Of a stretch of 64,000 nucleotides of DNA, positions 38,600-46,518 are shown in pieces. The stretch covers positions 2,976,001-3,040,000 of the forward strand of contig NZ_CP014136.1 in NCBI RefSeq assembly GCF_002291425.1, written 5' to 3'. Position 1 is the first letter of the stretch; each line of letters begins with the position of its first letter. The position numbers and the translations under genes were made by a program. Origin of the DNA: Gibbsiella quercinecans (GTDB lineage Bacteria; Pseudomonadota; Gammaproteobacteria; Enterobacterales; Enterobacteriaceae). A model generated the notes under the pieces. It saw only the letters and a program-made list of their open reading frames with translations. It ran no database searches and was not told the DNA's origin.

Positions 38600-39295
38600 T
38601 TACTCCAATAAATAGCGATAGCGTTTTTCTATCTGCTGCGTCAGAAAATAAATGGCAACGTTCAGTGCCCAATAAATAATAATTACGCTGATAAATGCAG
38701 AGACTTGTTTAGCGCCGTAGCTGTTTTGCGCTATTTTTTGCGCCCGGCCGAAGATATCTACAATGCCGATAATATTGACCAGCGACGTCATCTTAATCAG
38801 GTTGATTAATAAATTGCCGAAGTTAGGCAACGCGATAATTAACCCTTGTGGGAAGATAATACGCAGCACGCCGATCGGGTAGGGGATATTCAAACTTTGG
38901 ATCGCCTCTTTTTGCCCCCGATCCACGGCGTTCCAGGCGGAGCGCAGCATTTCTGCAAAGTACGGGCTCATACCCACCGCGATGGACAACACGGCGAAAG
39001 TGGTGTCGCTGATGCTGCGCGGCTCAAACCCGGCGGCGTTCAACAGCAGCTTGCCGCCATAGAAAAACAATAAAATCAGCAGCGCCAGCGGCGCACCGCG
39101 CATGATATCGGTATACGCCTTGGCAAATTTGCGCAGCCACCGGCGTTTGTTGAATTGCAATATCGCGGTAGCCAGGCCAAGAGCCAGGCCAATCACCAGA
39201 GAAGCGCCGGTAATGCCCAAGGTAATCGGCAGGTTCTCAAGCAGTTTTGGGACAATCTGGTACAGATCATCAAGGCTGAATAATGACGTGTTCAT
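38600..39295 (-). CDS. ABC importer permease, polar amino acid family (second of two)
   Basis: The 231 residues contain LPITLGITGASLVIGLALGLATAIL in the first helix region, YTDIMRGAPLALLILLFFYGG, and the EAA loop AWNAVDRGQKEAIQSLNIPYPIGVLRIIFPQG. It differs from its partner in the outer helices, as expected for a heterodimer. It lies nine bases after the ATPase gene. Confidence 0.9.
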   Translation of the reverse strand: MNTSLFSLDDLYQIVPKLLENLPITLGITGASLVIGLALGLATAILQFNKRRWLRKFAKAYTDIMRGAPLALLILLFFYGGKLLLNAAGFEPRSISDTTFAVLSIAVGMSPYFAEMLRSAWNAVDRGQKEAIQSLNIPYPIGVLRIIFPQGLIIALPNFGNLLINLIKMTSLVNIIGIVDIFGRAQKIAQNSYGAKQVSAFISVIIIYWALNVAIYFLTQQIEKRYRYLLE

Positions 39296-39304
39296 CGCGG
39301 CGCC

Positions 39305-40045
39305 TCAACGCTGGAACTGTAGGCGGGCGAGAAACGCGTTGGTGCGGGCCTGCTTGGCCGCCGCAAAAATTTGTTCTGGTGGCCCCTGCTCAATGATTTT
39401 CCCCTCTTCCATAAAAATCACGCGGTCCGCAACCTGGCGGGCAAACGCCATCTCATGGGTAACGATAATCATGGTTTGCCCTTCCGCGGCGATCTCCTGA
39501 ATCAGGCTCAATACTTCGCCTACTTTTTCAGGATCGAGCGCGGAGGTTGGCTCATCAAGCAACAACAATGCGGGGTTCATTGCCAGCGCGCGGGCGATGC
39601 CAACGCGTTGCTTTTGCCCGCCGGATAGGCTATTGGGATAGTGATCTTTCCTGTTCCATAACCCCACGCGTGTGAGCAGGCGTTCGGCCAGTTTAAGGGC
39701 GTCACGGCGCGGCATCTTTTTCGCGTAAATCAAACCTTCCGTGATATTTTCCAGCGCCGTACGGTTATGGAATAAATTCCAGGATTGAAATACCATCGCA
39801 GTTTTCGCCCGCAGCCGATTAATTTCTTTTTTATTAGCACTGGCGCAGTTTACCTGCACATCGTTAATCTTGATGGTGCCGCCATCGGCGGGATCTAAAA
39901 AATTAAGGCTGCGCAACAGGGTTGTTTTACCAGAGCCGCTGGGGCCTATAATGCAAATGACCTCTCCTTGGTTAATATCCAGGGATACGCCTTTTAATAT
40001 TTTTTCGTCTGAATAATGCTTGATAATATCCCTGATTATTACCAT
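39305..40045 (-). CDS. ABC importer ATPase, polar amino acid family
   Basis: The 246 residues carry Walker A GPSGSGKTTLLRSLN near residue 34, the Q-loop in AKTAMVFQSWNLF, signature LSGGQKQRVGIARAL, Walker [15 protein letters not shown] and the switch histidine in IIVTHEMAFARQV. It is the first gene of the operon. The ATG at 40045 is chosen; a GTG three codons upstream is possible. It energises the two downstream permeases. Confidence 0.9.
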   Translation of the reverse strand: MVIIRDIIKHYSDEKILKGVSLDINQGEVICIIGPSGSGKTTLLRSLNFLDPADGGTIKINDVQVNCASANKKEINRLRAKTAMVFQSWNLFHNRTALENITEGLIYAKKMPRRDALKLAERLLTRVGLWNRKDHYPNSLSGGQKQRVGIARALAMNPALLLLDEPTSALDPEKVGEVLSLIQEIAAEGQTMIIVTHEMAFARQVADRVIFMEEGKIIEQGPPEQIFAAAKQARTNAFLARLQFQR

Positions 40046-40054
40046 TGCCAACAC

Positions 40055-40280
40055 ACCATAAAGATCAACAAGTTCTGAAAATATAATGTTCTTATGAGAT
40101 ATTTTTGCAACTTACAAAATGTTATATTTATTTGACATATATGGTATATACGCGGTTGTTAATTTATTTTAAATTTATGTTGCTTAGTCGTTGAGTTTTT
40201 ATCGTGGGATATTTGAGCCGTGCTTCCGCCACGTGAATTATCGGGCTCTGCCTGGCAATAGATCAGCCTGCCGTCGGGGC
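40055..40280 (-). promoter_or_regulatory. Promoter region of the ABC/VOC/ProC-like operon
   Basis: This AT-rich stretch upstream of the ATPase gene holds no gene. On the minus strand, TTGCAA followed after about 18 bases by TTATAT could be the promoter nearest the gene. A dyad ATATATGGTATATA lies further upstream (near 40137-40152) and could be an operator. No regulator gene is adjacent. Confidence 0.4.
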
Positions 40281-40305
40281 AAAAGGCCCAGAGTAGAGTG
40301 GGCCT
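40281..40305 (-). terminator. Terminator after the galactan importer ATPase gene
   Basis: On the minus strand AGGCCCA and TGGGCCT pair around eight bases and are followed by TTT, giving four T residues in all. It lies 57 bases after the ganK stop. Confidence 0.65.
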
Positions 40306-40361
40306 ATGTTTAATAGACGTTCCCCTCACCAACGCGTTAGCCTGATGAGTTTGGCCTTGCG

Positions 40362-41471
40362 TTAATGCTCATCTGGCAGCGGAATATCCGCACTAATTCG
40401 TACCCCATGCTTATCGAAGATCATGCAGTGCCTGGCGGCAAAGGCCACGTTAATTTTTTGCCAAGGGCGGAAACGCACGTCACCGGGCAATAATACTTTC
40501 ACGTTGTCATGGCCATAGCATTGGCCGAACAGATAGGTGTTGTTTCCCAGCCGTTCCACCACTTCACACTGGAACTCCATGCCCGGCCCGGTTGTGGCTT
40601 CCGTCGACAGGTGCTCTGGGCGAATCCCCAGCGTGATGTCCTCACCGGCTTTTAACGGTGTGGTATCTATCGCCAGGGTGACGGTATGATCTTGCGCCAG
40701 GCTGACGCTGAGTTCACCCGGCTGCCAGGCGGTTACCGTCGCCGGCAGCAAGTTCATTTTGGGGGAACCGATAAAGCCGGCGACGAATTTGTTTATCGGG
40801 TTGTAGTATAGGCTCATCGGTGAGCCCATTTGCTCAACCTGGCCGTAGTTCATAACCACGATTTTATCGGCAAGCGTCATTGCTTCAACCTGATCGTGGG
40901 TGACATACACCATGGTGGTTTTCATTTCCTGATGCAGTTTTGCGATATGCAGGCGCATTTCAACGCGCAATTCGGCATCCAGATTGGATAGCGGTTCATC
41001 AAACATAAATACGCGGGGATTGCGCACAATCGCGCGCCCAATAGCGACGCGTTGCCGCTGGCCGCCGGAAAGCTGCTTCGGTTTTCTGTCCAGCAACTGC
41101 GACAGTTGCAAGGTTTTAGCCACCATTTCAACCTGGTGGCGTATTTCTTCTTTGGGGACTTTATTCACCTTCAACCCATAGCCCATGTTTTCTGCCACCG
41201 TCATATGCGGGTACAGCGCATAGGATTGAAACACCATAGCTACCCCACGGTGCGCCGGAGCGACATCGTTCATCACTTCATCGCCAATCAATACTTCACC
41301 ACCACTGACCTCTTCCAATCCGGCAATCATCCGCAGCAGCGTAGATTTACCGCAGCCCGATGGGCCGACAAATACCGCAAATTCGCCATTTTCAATATAA
41401 AGATCAACGTTATGTAGCGTTACCGTATTGTCAAACCGCTTAGTGACATTTCTCAGTCGTATGCTGGACAT
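40362..41471 (-). CDS. ganK: Galactan oligosaccharide ABC importer ATPase (MalK/MsmX type)
   Basis: The 369 residues have Walker A VGPSGCGKSTLLRM near residue 38, Q-loop in AMVFQSYALYPHMTVAENMGYGLKV, signature LSGGQRQRVAIGRAI, Walker B VFMFDEPLSNLD and a C-terminal TOBE domain from about residue 240. It is a MalK/UgpC-type ATPase for sugar importers. It is transcribed divergently from ganEFG, as the Dickeya gan ATPase. The start is the ATG at 41471 after GAGGAGC; the preceding in-frame TTG is unlikely. It would bind the EAA loops of GanF and GanG. Confidence 0.88.
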   Translation of the reverse strand: MSSIRLRNVTKRFDNTVTLHNVDLYIENGEFAVFVGPSGCGKSTLLRMIAGLEEVSGGEVLIGDEVMNDVAPAHRGVAMVFQSYALYPHMTVAENMGYGLKVNKVPKEEIRHQVEMVAKTLQLSQLLDRKPKQLSGGQRQRVAIGRAIVRNPRVFMFDEPLSNLDAELRVEMRLHIAKLHQEMKTTMVYVTHDQVEAMTLADKIVVMNYGQVEQMGSPMSLYYNPINKFVAGFIGSPKMNLLPATVTAWQPGELSVSLAQDHTVTLAIDTTPLKAGEDITLGIRPEHLSTEATTGPGMEFQCEVVERLGNNTYLFGQCYGHDNVKVLLPGDVRFRPWQKINVAFAARHCMIFDKHGVRISADIPLPDEH

Positions 41472-41536
41472 CAACGCTCCTCGAACTAGTTAGCCGCTGT
41501 TTGCCGTTGGGTTTCTTAGCGTGCTGAAATGATTTT

Positions 41537-41552
41537 TGTATTACGTATAACA
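41537..41552. promoter_or_regulatory. Candidate GanR operator upstream of ganK
   Basis: TGTATTACGTATAACA reads TGT-NN-TACGTA-NN-ACA, a dyad. The segment TTTGTATTACGT (41535-41546) is identical to 12 bases upstream of the porin gene ganL (50549-50560). It is 66 bases before the ganK start. Confidence 0.55.
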
Positions 41553-41640
41553 TTCCAGAAAAGCGATGCTCAACAGCACTGAATTCATGTATTGACTATA
41601 ACTTCCCGTGTTTTTGCGCCCTATCGTGATGTTTCATTTC

Positions 41641-41656
41641 TGTAGCCATGATCACA
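41641..41656. promoter_or_regulatory. Candidate CRP site between ganK and ganE
   Basis: TGTAGCCATGATCACA matches TGTGA-N6-TCACA at nine of ten positions. Its central place between the divergent genes would let it act on both. The rest of the 41472-41828 gap shows no gene. Confidence 0.6.
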
Positions 41657-41798
41657 CAATGAGCAGTTTTTTGTAGTTTTATTCCTGCCTGCAGCGTAGC
41701 GTATAACAAAATGACGCGGCCAGAGGGAATGGCATGAAATCAAGGTATAGCAACAATTCCTGGGCGTCTAAAAACGGTGATGCACAATAATAATCATT

Positions 41799-41818
41799 AA
41801 ATTGTTATACCTTCACAT
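41799..41818. promoter_or_regulatory. Candidate GanR operator at the ganE start
   Basis: AAATTGTTATACCTTCACAT in reverse complement has TGTGA-N4-ATAACAATT, the layout of the E. coli lac operator. It shares TTGT-NN-TAC-N-TTCACATG with the site before ganL. It ends about ten bases before the ganE ATG, so binding would block transcription or translation start. Confidence 0.62.
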
Positions 41819-41828
41819 GAGGTTGATA

Positions 41829-43061
41829 ATGAAAAAGAACATACTTGCTGCACTTATCCTCTCTGGCCTGGCCGTTGGGCAGATAATGAGTCTGCCGGCG
41901 CATGCCGCGCAACAGCTCAATGTCTGGGAAGACATCAAAAAATCCGTCGGCATCCAAGATGCGATTAGCGACTTTGAAAAACAGTACAACGTAAAAGTTA
42001 ACGTACAAGAGATGCCTTATGCACAACAGTTGGAAAAGCTACGCCTGGATGGCCCGGCAGGGATTGGCCCGGACGTGTTGGTTATCCCTAATGATCAGTT
42101 GGGCGGGGCCGTTGTTCAGGGGTTATTGGCGCCGTTGGATGTTGAAAAAACCAAGATGGATGGATTCACGCCGGCAGCGGTGAAGGCGTTCCGTATGGAC
42201 AATACGTTGTACGGCGTGCCGAAAGCGGTGGAAACGCTGGTGCTGATTTACAACAAAGACCTGATTGAACACCCGCTAAGCAACCTGCAGGAATGGTACG
42301 ACTTCTCTAAAAAGCAGCGAGAACAGGATAAATACGGTTTGCTGGCCAAGTTTGACCAGATTTATTACAGCTGGGGTGTGATTGCCCCCATGGGCGGCTA
42401 TATCTTTGGCGACAACGGCAAGGGCGGGCTTAATCCGCAGGATGTGGGGTTAAATAAACCCGGCGTGGTTGAAGCCGTGACTTTCCTGAAGAAATTCTAT
42501 GCCGATGGCGTCTTCCCTGCCGGGATCATCGGCGATAACGGCCTGAATGCCATTGACTCATTATTTACCGAGAAAAAAGCCGCCGCGGTGATTAACGGCC
42601 CCTGGGCATTCCAGCCTTATGAAGCCGCCGGTATTAATTACGGCGTGGCGCCTATGCCCAATTTGCCCGATGGCAAACCGATGGGCTCTTTCCTTGGCGT
42701 GAAAGGCTATGTCGTTTCTACCTGGAGCAAAGATAAACAGCTGGCGCAGCGGTTTATCGAGTTTATTAACCAGCCGCAGTATGTGAAAGCCCGCTATATC
42801 GCGACGCGCGAAATCCCGCCGCTGACGGCGATGATGAATGATCCGCTGATCAAGAATGATGAAAAGGCCAACGCGGTGGCGGTGCAATCAACGCGCGCGG
42901 CCGCGATGCCCGGCATTCCGGAAATGGGGGAGGTCTGGGGGCCGGCCAATGCGGCGCTGGAACTTAGCCTGACCGGTAAGCAGGCGCCGAAAGACGCGCT
43001 TGATAACGCAGAAAAACAGATCAATATGCAAATTGAAGCCATGCAGGCCAGCAATCAGTAA
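41829..43061 (+). CDS. ganE: Galactan oligosaccharide-binding protein (MalE type)
   Basis: Periplasmic receptor of the importer. The signal peptide MKKNILAALILSGLAVGQIM ends near AHA at residue 26. The mature protein follows the MalE fold: LNVWEDIKKSVGIQDAISDFEKQYNVKVNV, AGIGPDVLVIPNDQLGGAVVQGLLAPL, GVPKAVETLVLIYNKDLI and AAAVINGPWAFQ. The 410 residues exceed E. coli MalE (396) slightly. B. subtilis calls its equivalent GanS. The ATG at 41829 starts the signal peptide and follows GAGG. Confidence 0.88.
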   Translation: MKKNILAALILSGLAVGQIMSLPAHAAQQLNVWEDIKKSVGIQDAISDFEKQYNVKVNVQEMPYAQQLEKLRLDGPAGIGPDVLVIPNDQLGGAVVQGLLAPLDVEKTKMDGFTPAAVKAFRMDNTLYGVPKAVETLVLIYNKDLIEHPLSNLQEWYDFSKKQREQDKYGLLAKFDQIYYSWGVIAPMGGYIFGDNGKGGLNPQDVGLNKPGVVEAVTFLKKFYADGVFPAGIIGDNGLNAIDSLFTEKKAAAVINGPWAFQPYEAAGINYGVAPMPNLPDGKPMGSFLGVKGYVVSTWSKDKQLAQRFIEFINQPQYVKARYIATREIPPLTAMMNDPLIKNDEKANAVAVQSTRAAAMPGIPEMGEVWGPANAALELSLTGKQAPKDALDNAEKQINMQIEAMQASNQ

Positions 43062-43078
43062 TGACTTTGCCGTAGCGG

Positions 43079-43100
43079 AACGGGGAGCTTTCCCCGTTTT
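43079..43100 (+). terminator. Intercistronic attenuator between ganE and ganF
   Basis: AACGGGGA and TCCCCGTT pair around four bases and run into TTTT. It lies between the binding-protein gene and the permeases, a position where partial termination keeps the receptor in excess. Confidence 0.75.
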
Positions 43101-43115
43101 CAGAAGGAGCCGTAT

Positions 43116-44423
43116 GTGATTATCAGTCCCAGCGAGAATTTTGCTAAGGCGCATGGCGCGGGGCGCCATGCCTGGTGTGGCCTGTTGTTGGCTATTGTGC
43201 CGGGCTTCGGTCAGTTTTATCACCGCCAGTGGTTAAAGGGGGGGATCTTTCTGGTTCTATTGGGCAGTTTTATCGGCATTTTTTATGATTTTCTGCGCGA
43301 AGGGTTATGGGGGCTGTATACCTTAGGTGAGCAAGTACCGCGTGATAACTCCATCTTTTTGCTGGCGGAAGGGATCATCAGCGTGCTGATTATTGCCTTT
43401 GGCGTCACTATCTATTACCTCTCCCTGCGGGATGCCTGGCTGAACGGGAAAAAACGCGATGAAGGGTTGCAGCTAAACAGCGTGCGTAAGCAATATCAGA
43501 TGTTGTTAAGCGAAGGTTTCCCGTATCTGATGATTACGCCCGGCTTTATTCTGCTGGTCTTCGTGGTGATATTTCCGATTCTGTTCGGCTTTGCCATTGC
43601 CTTCACCAATTATAACCTCTACCACACGCCGCCGGCGAAGCTGGTGGATTGGGTGGGGATTAAAAACTTCATCAATATTTTTACCCTGTCGATTTGGCGC
43701 TCCACGTTTCTGGATGTTTTGCAGTGGACGGTCGTCTGGACGTTGCTGGCGACCACCTTTCAGTGCAGCGTCGGGGTGCTGTTGGCGATCCTCGTCAATC
43801 AGAAGGATTTACGTTTCAAGCCGTTAATTCGAACCATTTTTATCCTGCCGTGGGCGGTGCCGGGGTTCGTGACGATTCTGGTGTTTGCCGGCATGTTTAA
43901 TGATTCCTTTGGCATCATTAACAATGCCATTCTGGCGTTTATCGGTATTAGCCCCAAGGCCTGGATGACCGATCCATTCTGGACCAAAACGGCGCTGATC
44001 ATGATGCAGACCTGGCTTGGCTTCCCGTTTGTTTTCGCCATGACGACCGGTGTGTTGCAGGCGATCCCAGAAGATCTTTATGAGGCGGCGACGATGGACG
44101 GCGCCAGCAGTTGGACCAAACTGCGCACCATCACTTTGCCGCTGGTGCTGTACTCGATCGCGCCCATCATCATTACCCAGTACACCTTCAATTTTAACAA
44201 CTTCAATATCATCTATTTGTTTAACAACGGGGGGCCGGCGGTGGCGGGGTCTAACGCAGGGGGGACCGATATTCTGGTGTCGTGGATCTACAAACTGACC
44301 ATGTCCTCTTCGCAGTACGCCATTGCGGCAACCATTACCATACTGCTGTCTGTCTTTGTCGTCGGCCTGGCTCTGTGGCAATTCCGCGCCACGAAATCAT
44401 TTAAAAATGATGACATGGCCTAA
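43116..44423 (+). CDS. ganF: Galactan oligosaccharide ABC importer permease (MalF type)
   Basis: The 435 residues begin with an N-terminal membrane region (WCGLLLAIVPGFGQFYHRQWLKGGIF), then the MalF-like core with FPYLMITPGFILLVFVVIFPILFGFAIAFTNYNLY and the EAA loop PEDLYEAATMDGASSWTKLRTITLPLV. It lacks the long P2 periplasmic loop of E. coli MalF and resembles Bacillus GanP. The start is GTG after AAGGAGC; an overlapping ATG is followed at once by a stop. It pairs with GanG. Confidence 0.9.
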   Translation: MIISPSENFAKAHGAGRHAWCGLLLAIVPGFGQFYHRQWLKGGIFLVLLGSFIGIFYDFLREGLWGLYTLGEQVPRDNSIFLLAEGIISVLIIAFGVTIYYLSLRDAWLNGKKRDEGLQLNSVRKQYQMLLSEGFPYLMITPGFILLVFVVIFPILFGFAIAFTNYNLYHTPPAKLVDWVGIKNFINIFTLSIWRSTFLDVLQWTVVWTLLATTFQCSVGVLLAILVNQKDLRFKPLIRTIFILPWAVPGFVTILVFAGMFNDSFGIINNAILAFIGISPKAWMTDPFWTKTALIMMQTWLGFPFVFAMTTGVLQAIPEDLYEAATMDGASSWTKLRTITLPLVLYSIAPIIITQYTFNFNNFNIIYLFNNGGPAVAGSNAGGTDILVSWIYKLTMSSSQYAIAATITILLSVFVVGLALWQFRATKSFKNDDMA

Positions 44424-44433
44424 AGGAAGCAAA

Positions 44434-45285
44434 ATGGCTAAATCACAAAGTATTAAACGTGAAAAATGGGTGCGCCTGTCGTTATCGTGGCTGATTATCG
44501 TGCTGGTATCGCTCATTATTATTTACCCGTTGGTTTGGACGGTGGGCGCATCGCTGAATGCCGGCAATAGCCTGCTGAGTACCTCTATTATTCCGGAGAA
44601 TCTTTCTTTCCAGCATTACGCCGATCTTTTTAATGGCCAGGTTAATTACGTGACGTGGTACTGGAACTCGATGAAAATCAGTTTTCTGACCATGGTGCTG
44701 ACTTTAATTAGCGTCAGCTTTACCGCCTATGCCTTTTCCCGTTTCCGTTTTAAAGGGCGGCAAAACGGCCTGATGCTGTTCCTGTTGCTGCAGATGATCC
44801 CGCAGTTTTCGGCATTGATTGCGATTTTCGTGCTGTCACAGCTGCTGGGCCTGATTAATAGCCATCTGGCGCTGGTGTTGATTTATGTCGCCGGGATGAT
44901 CCCGATGAACACTTATCTGATGAAGGGCTACCTGGACGCGATCCCCAAAGATCTGGATGAGTCGGCGCGCATGGACGGCGCCAGCAACTTCCGCATCTTT
45001 ATTGAGATCATCATGCCGTTGTCGAAGCCTATCGTGGCGGTCGTCGCGCTGTTTTCCTTCACCGGCCCGCTGGGGGATTTCATTCTCTCCAGTACCATCT
45101 TGCGCACCCCAGATAAATACACCTTGCCGATCGGGCTTTATAACCTGGTGGCGCAAAAAATGGGCGCCAGTTACACCACCTACGCCGCAGGCGCCGTGTT
45201 GATCGCGATTCCGGTGGCGATCCTCTATCTGGCGCTACAGAAATACTTTGTTTCCGGCCTCACCTCCGGCAGTACAAAAGGATAA
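44434..45285 (+). CDS. ganG: Galactan oligosaccharide ABC importer permease (MalG type)
   Basis: The 283 residues have six membrane helices and match MalG/GanQ: VRLSLSWLIIVLVSLIIIYPLVWTVGASLN, FRFKGRQNGLMLFLLLQMIPQF, and the EAA loop PKDLDESARMDGASNFRIFIEIIMPLSKPI. The ATG at 44434 follows AAGGAAGC ten bases after the ganF stop. GanF, GanG and two GanK subunits would form the importer. Confidence 0.92.
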   Translation: MAKSQSIKREKWVRLSLSWLIIVLVSLIIIYPLVWTVGASLNAGNSLLSTSIIPENLSFQHYADLFNGQVNYVTWYWNSMKISFLTMVLTLISVSFTAYAFSRFRFKGRQNGLMLFLLLQMIPQFSALIAIFVLSQLLGLINSHLALVLIYVAGMIPMNTYLMKGYLDAIPKDLDESARMDGASNFRIFIEIIMPLSKPIVAVVALFSFTGPLGDFILSSTILRTPDKYTLPIGLYNLVAQKMGASYTTYAAGAVLIAIPVAILYLALQKYFVSGLTSGSTKG

Positions 45286-45289
45286 CCGC

Positions 45290-46492
45290 ATGAAAAGATT
45301 CACACCTGCTCTGCTTGCCGTGTGTCTGAGCTGTAGTTTTTCCGCCAGCGCGTATGCGGCGGAAGCGATCGCCACGCGGCCATTTGCCAATATGCCCGCC
45401 GATTTTATTAAGGGGGCGGATATTTCCACCTTGCTGGATGCGGAAAAGCACGGCGCGAAATTTTATGACGAAAATCATCAGCAACGGGATGCGATCGCTA
45501 TTTTGCGCCAAAACGGCGTGAACTATGTCCGTTTGCGCCTGTGGGTGGATCCGCAAGATGCGGCGGGGCAAGGTTATGGCGGCGGCGATAACGATCTGGC
45601 GACCACGCTGGCCCTGGCAAAACGGGCCAAGGCACAGGGCATGAAGCTCTTGCTGGATTTTCATTACAGCGATTTCTGGACCGATCCCGGCAAGCAATTT
45701 AAACCGAAAGCCTGGGCCAACATGGATTATGCACAGTTGAAAACGGCAATCCATGATTATACCCGCGCGACCATCGCCCAATTTAAACAACAGGGCATGC
45801 TGCCGGATATGGTGCAGATCGGCAATGAAATCAACGGCGGTATCCTGTGGCCGGAAGGCAAAAGCTGGGGGCAGGGCGGGGGGGAGTTTGATCGCGTGGC
45901 TGGCTTGCTTAATGCCGCCATTGCCGGCCTGAAAGAGAATCTTACCGGCGGTGAGCAGGTGAAAATTATGCTGCACTTGGCGGAGGGCACTAAAAACGAT
46001 GTTTTCCGCTGGTGGTTCGATGAAATTACCCGCCGCAATGTACCGTTCGATGTGATCGGCCTTTCCATGTACACCTATTGGAACGGCCCAATTAGCGCGT
46101 TGAAGGCCAATATGGACGACATCAGTAAACGCTATAACAAAGATGTTATCGTCGTTGAAGCGGCCTATGGTTATACGCTGGAAAATTGCGACAACGCGGA
46201 AAACAGTTTTCAACAAAAGGAAGAGAAAGAGGGGGGATATCCGGCAACGGTGCAGGGCCAATATGATTATATTCACGATCTTATGCAGGCCGTTATCAAT
46301 GTTCCCGGCCAGCGCGGCAAAGGGATTTTTTATTGGGAGCCTACATGGATAGCGGTGCCGGGGAATACCTGGGCCACGCCGGCCGGTATGAAATATATTG
46401 ATGACCAATGGAAAGAGGGCAATGCCCGGGAAAATCAGGCGCTTTTTAATTGCCAGGGGAAAGTGCTGCCATCGGTAAAAGTATTTAATTAA
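45290..46492 (+). CDS. ganA: Arabinogalactan endo-beta-1,4-galactanase, GH53
   Basis: Cleaves beta-1,4-galactan into short oligogalactans. A signal peptide (MKRFTPALLAVCLSCSFSASAYA) sends it to the periplasm or outside. The GH53 TIM barrel shows FIKGADISTLLD, NYVRLRLWVDP, KLLLDFHYSDFWTDPGKQ, the acid/base Glu180 in VQIGNEINGGILWP and the nucleophile Glu290 in VIVVEAAYGY. The 400 residues are of family length. In Dickeya the GH53 enzyme is GanA; in B. subtilis it is GanB. The ATG follows the ganG stop by four bases. Confidence 0.94.
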   Translation: MKRFTPALLAVCLSCSFSASAYAAEAIATRPFANMPADFIKGADISTLLDAEKHGAKFYDENHQQRDAIAILRQNGVNYVRLRLWVDPQDAAGQGYGGGDNDLATTLALAKRAKAQGMKLLLDFHYSDFWTDPGKQFKPKAWANMDYAQLKTAIHDYTRATIAQFKQQGMLPDMVQIGNEINGGILWPEGKSWGQGGGEFDRVAGLLNAAIAGLKENLTGGEQVKIMLHLAEGTKNDVFRWWFDEITRRNVPFDVIGLSMYTYWNGPISALKANMDDISKRYNKDVIVVEAAYGYTLENCDNAENSFQQKEEKEGGYPATVQGQYDYIHDLMQAVINVPGQRGKGIFYWEPTWIAVPGNTWATPAGMKYIDDQWKEGNARENQALFNCQGKVLPSVKVFN

Positions 46493-46518
46493 TTGTCGTA
46501 AGTCTTAGGGTTTTCATT

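Noticed and set aside
45260-46408. Minus-strand open frame of 382 codons opposite the GH53 galactanase
   Set aside because: The sense strand encodes a complete GH53 enzyme with both catalytic glutamates.
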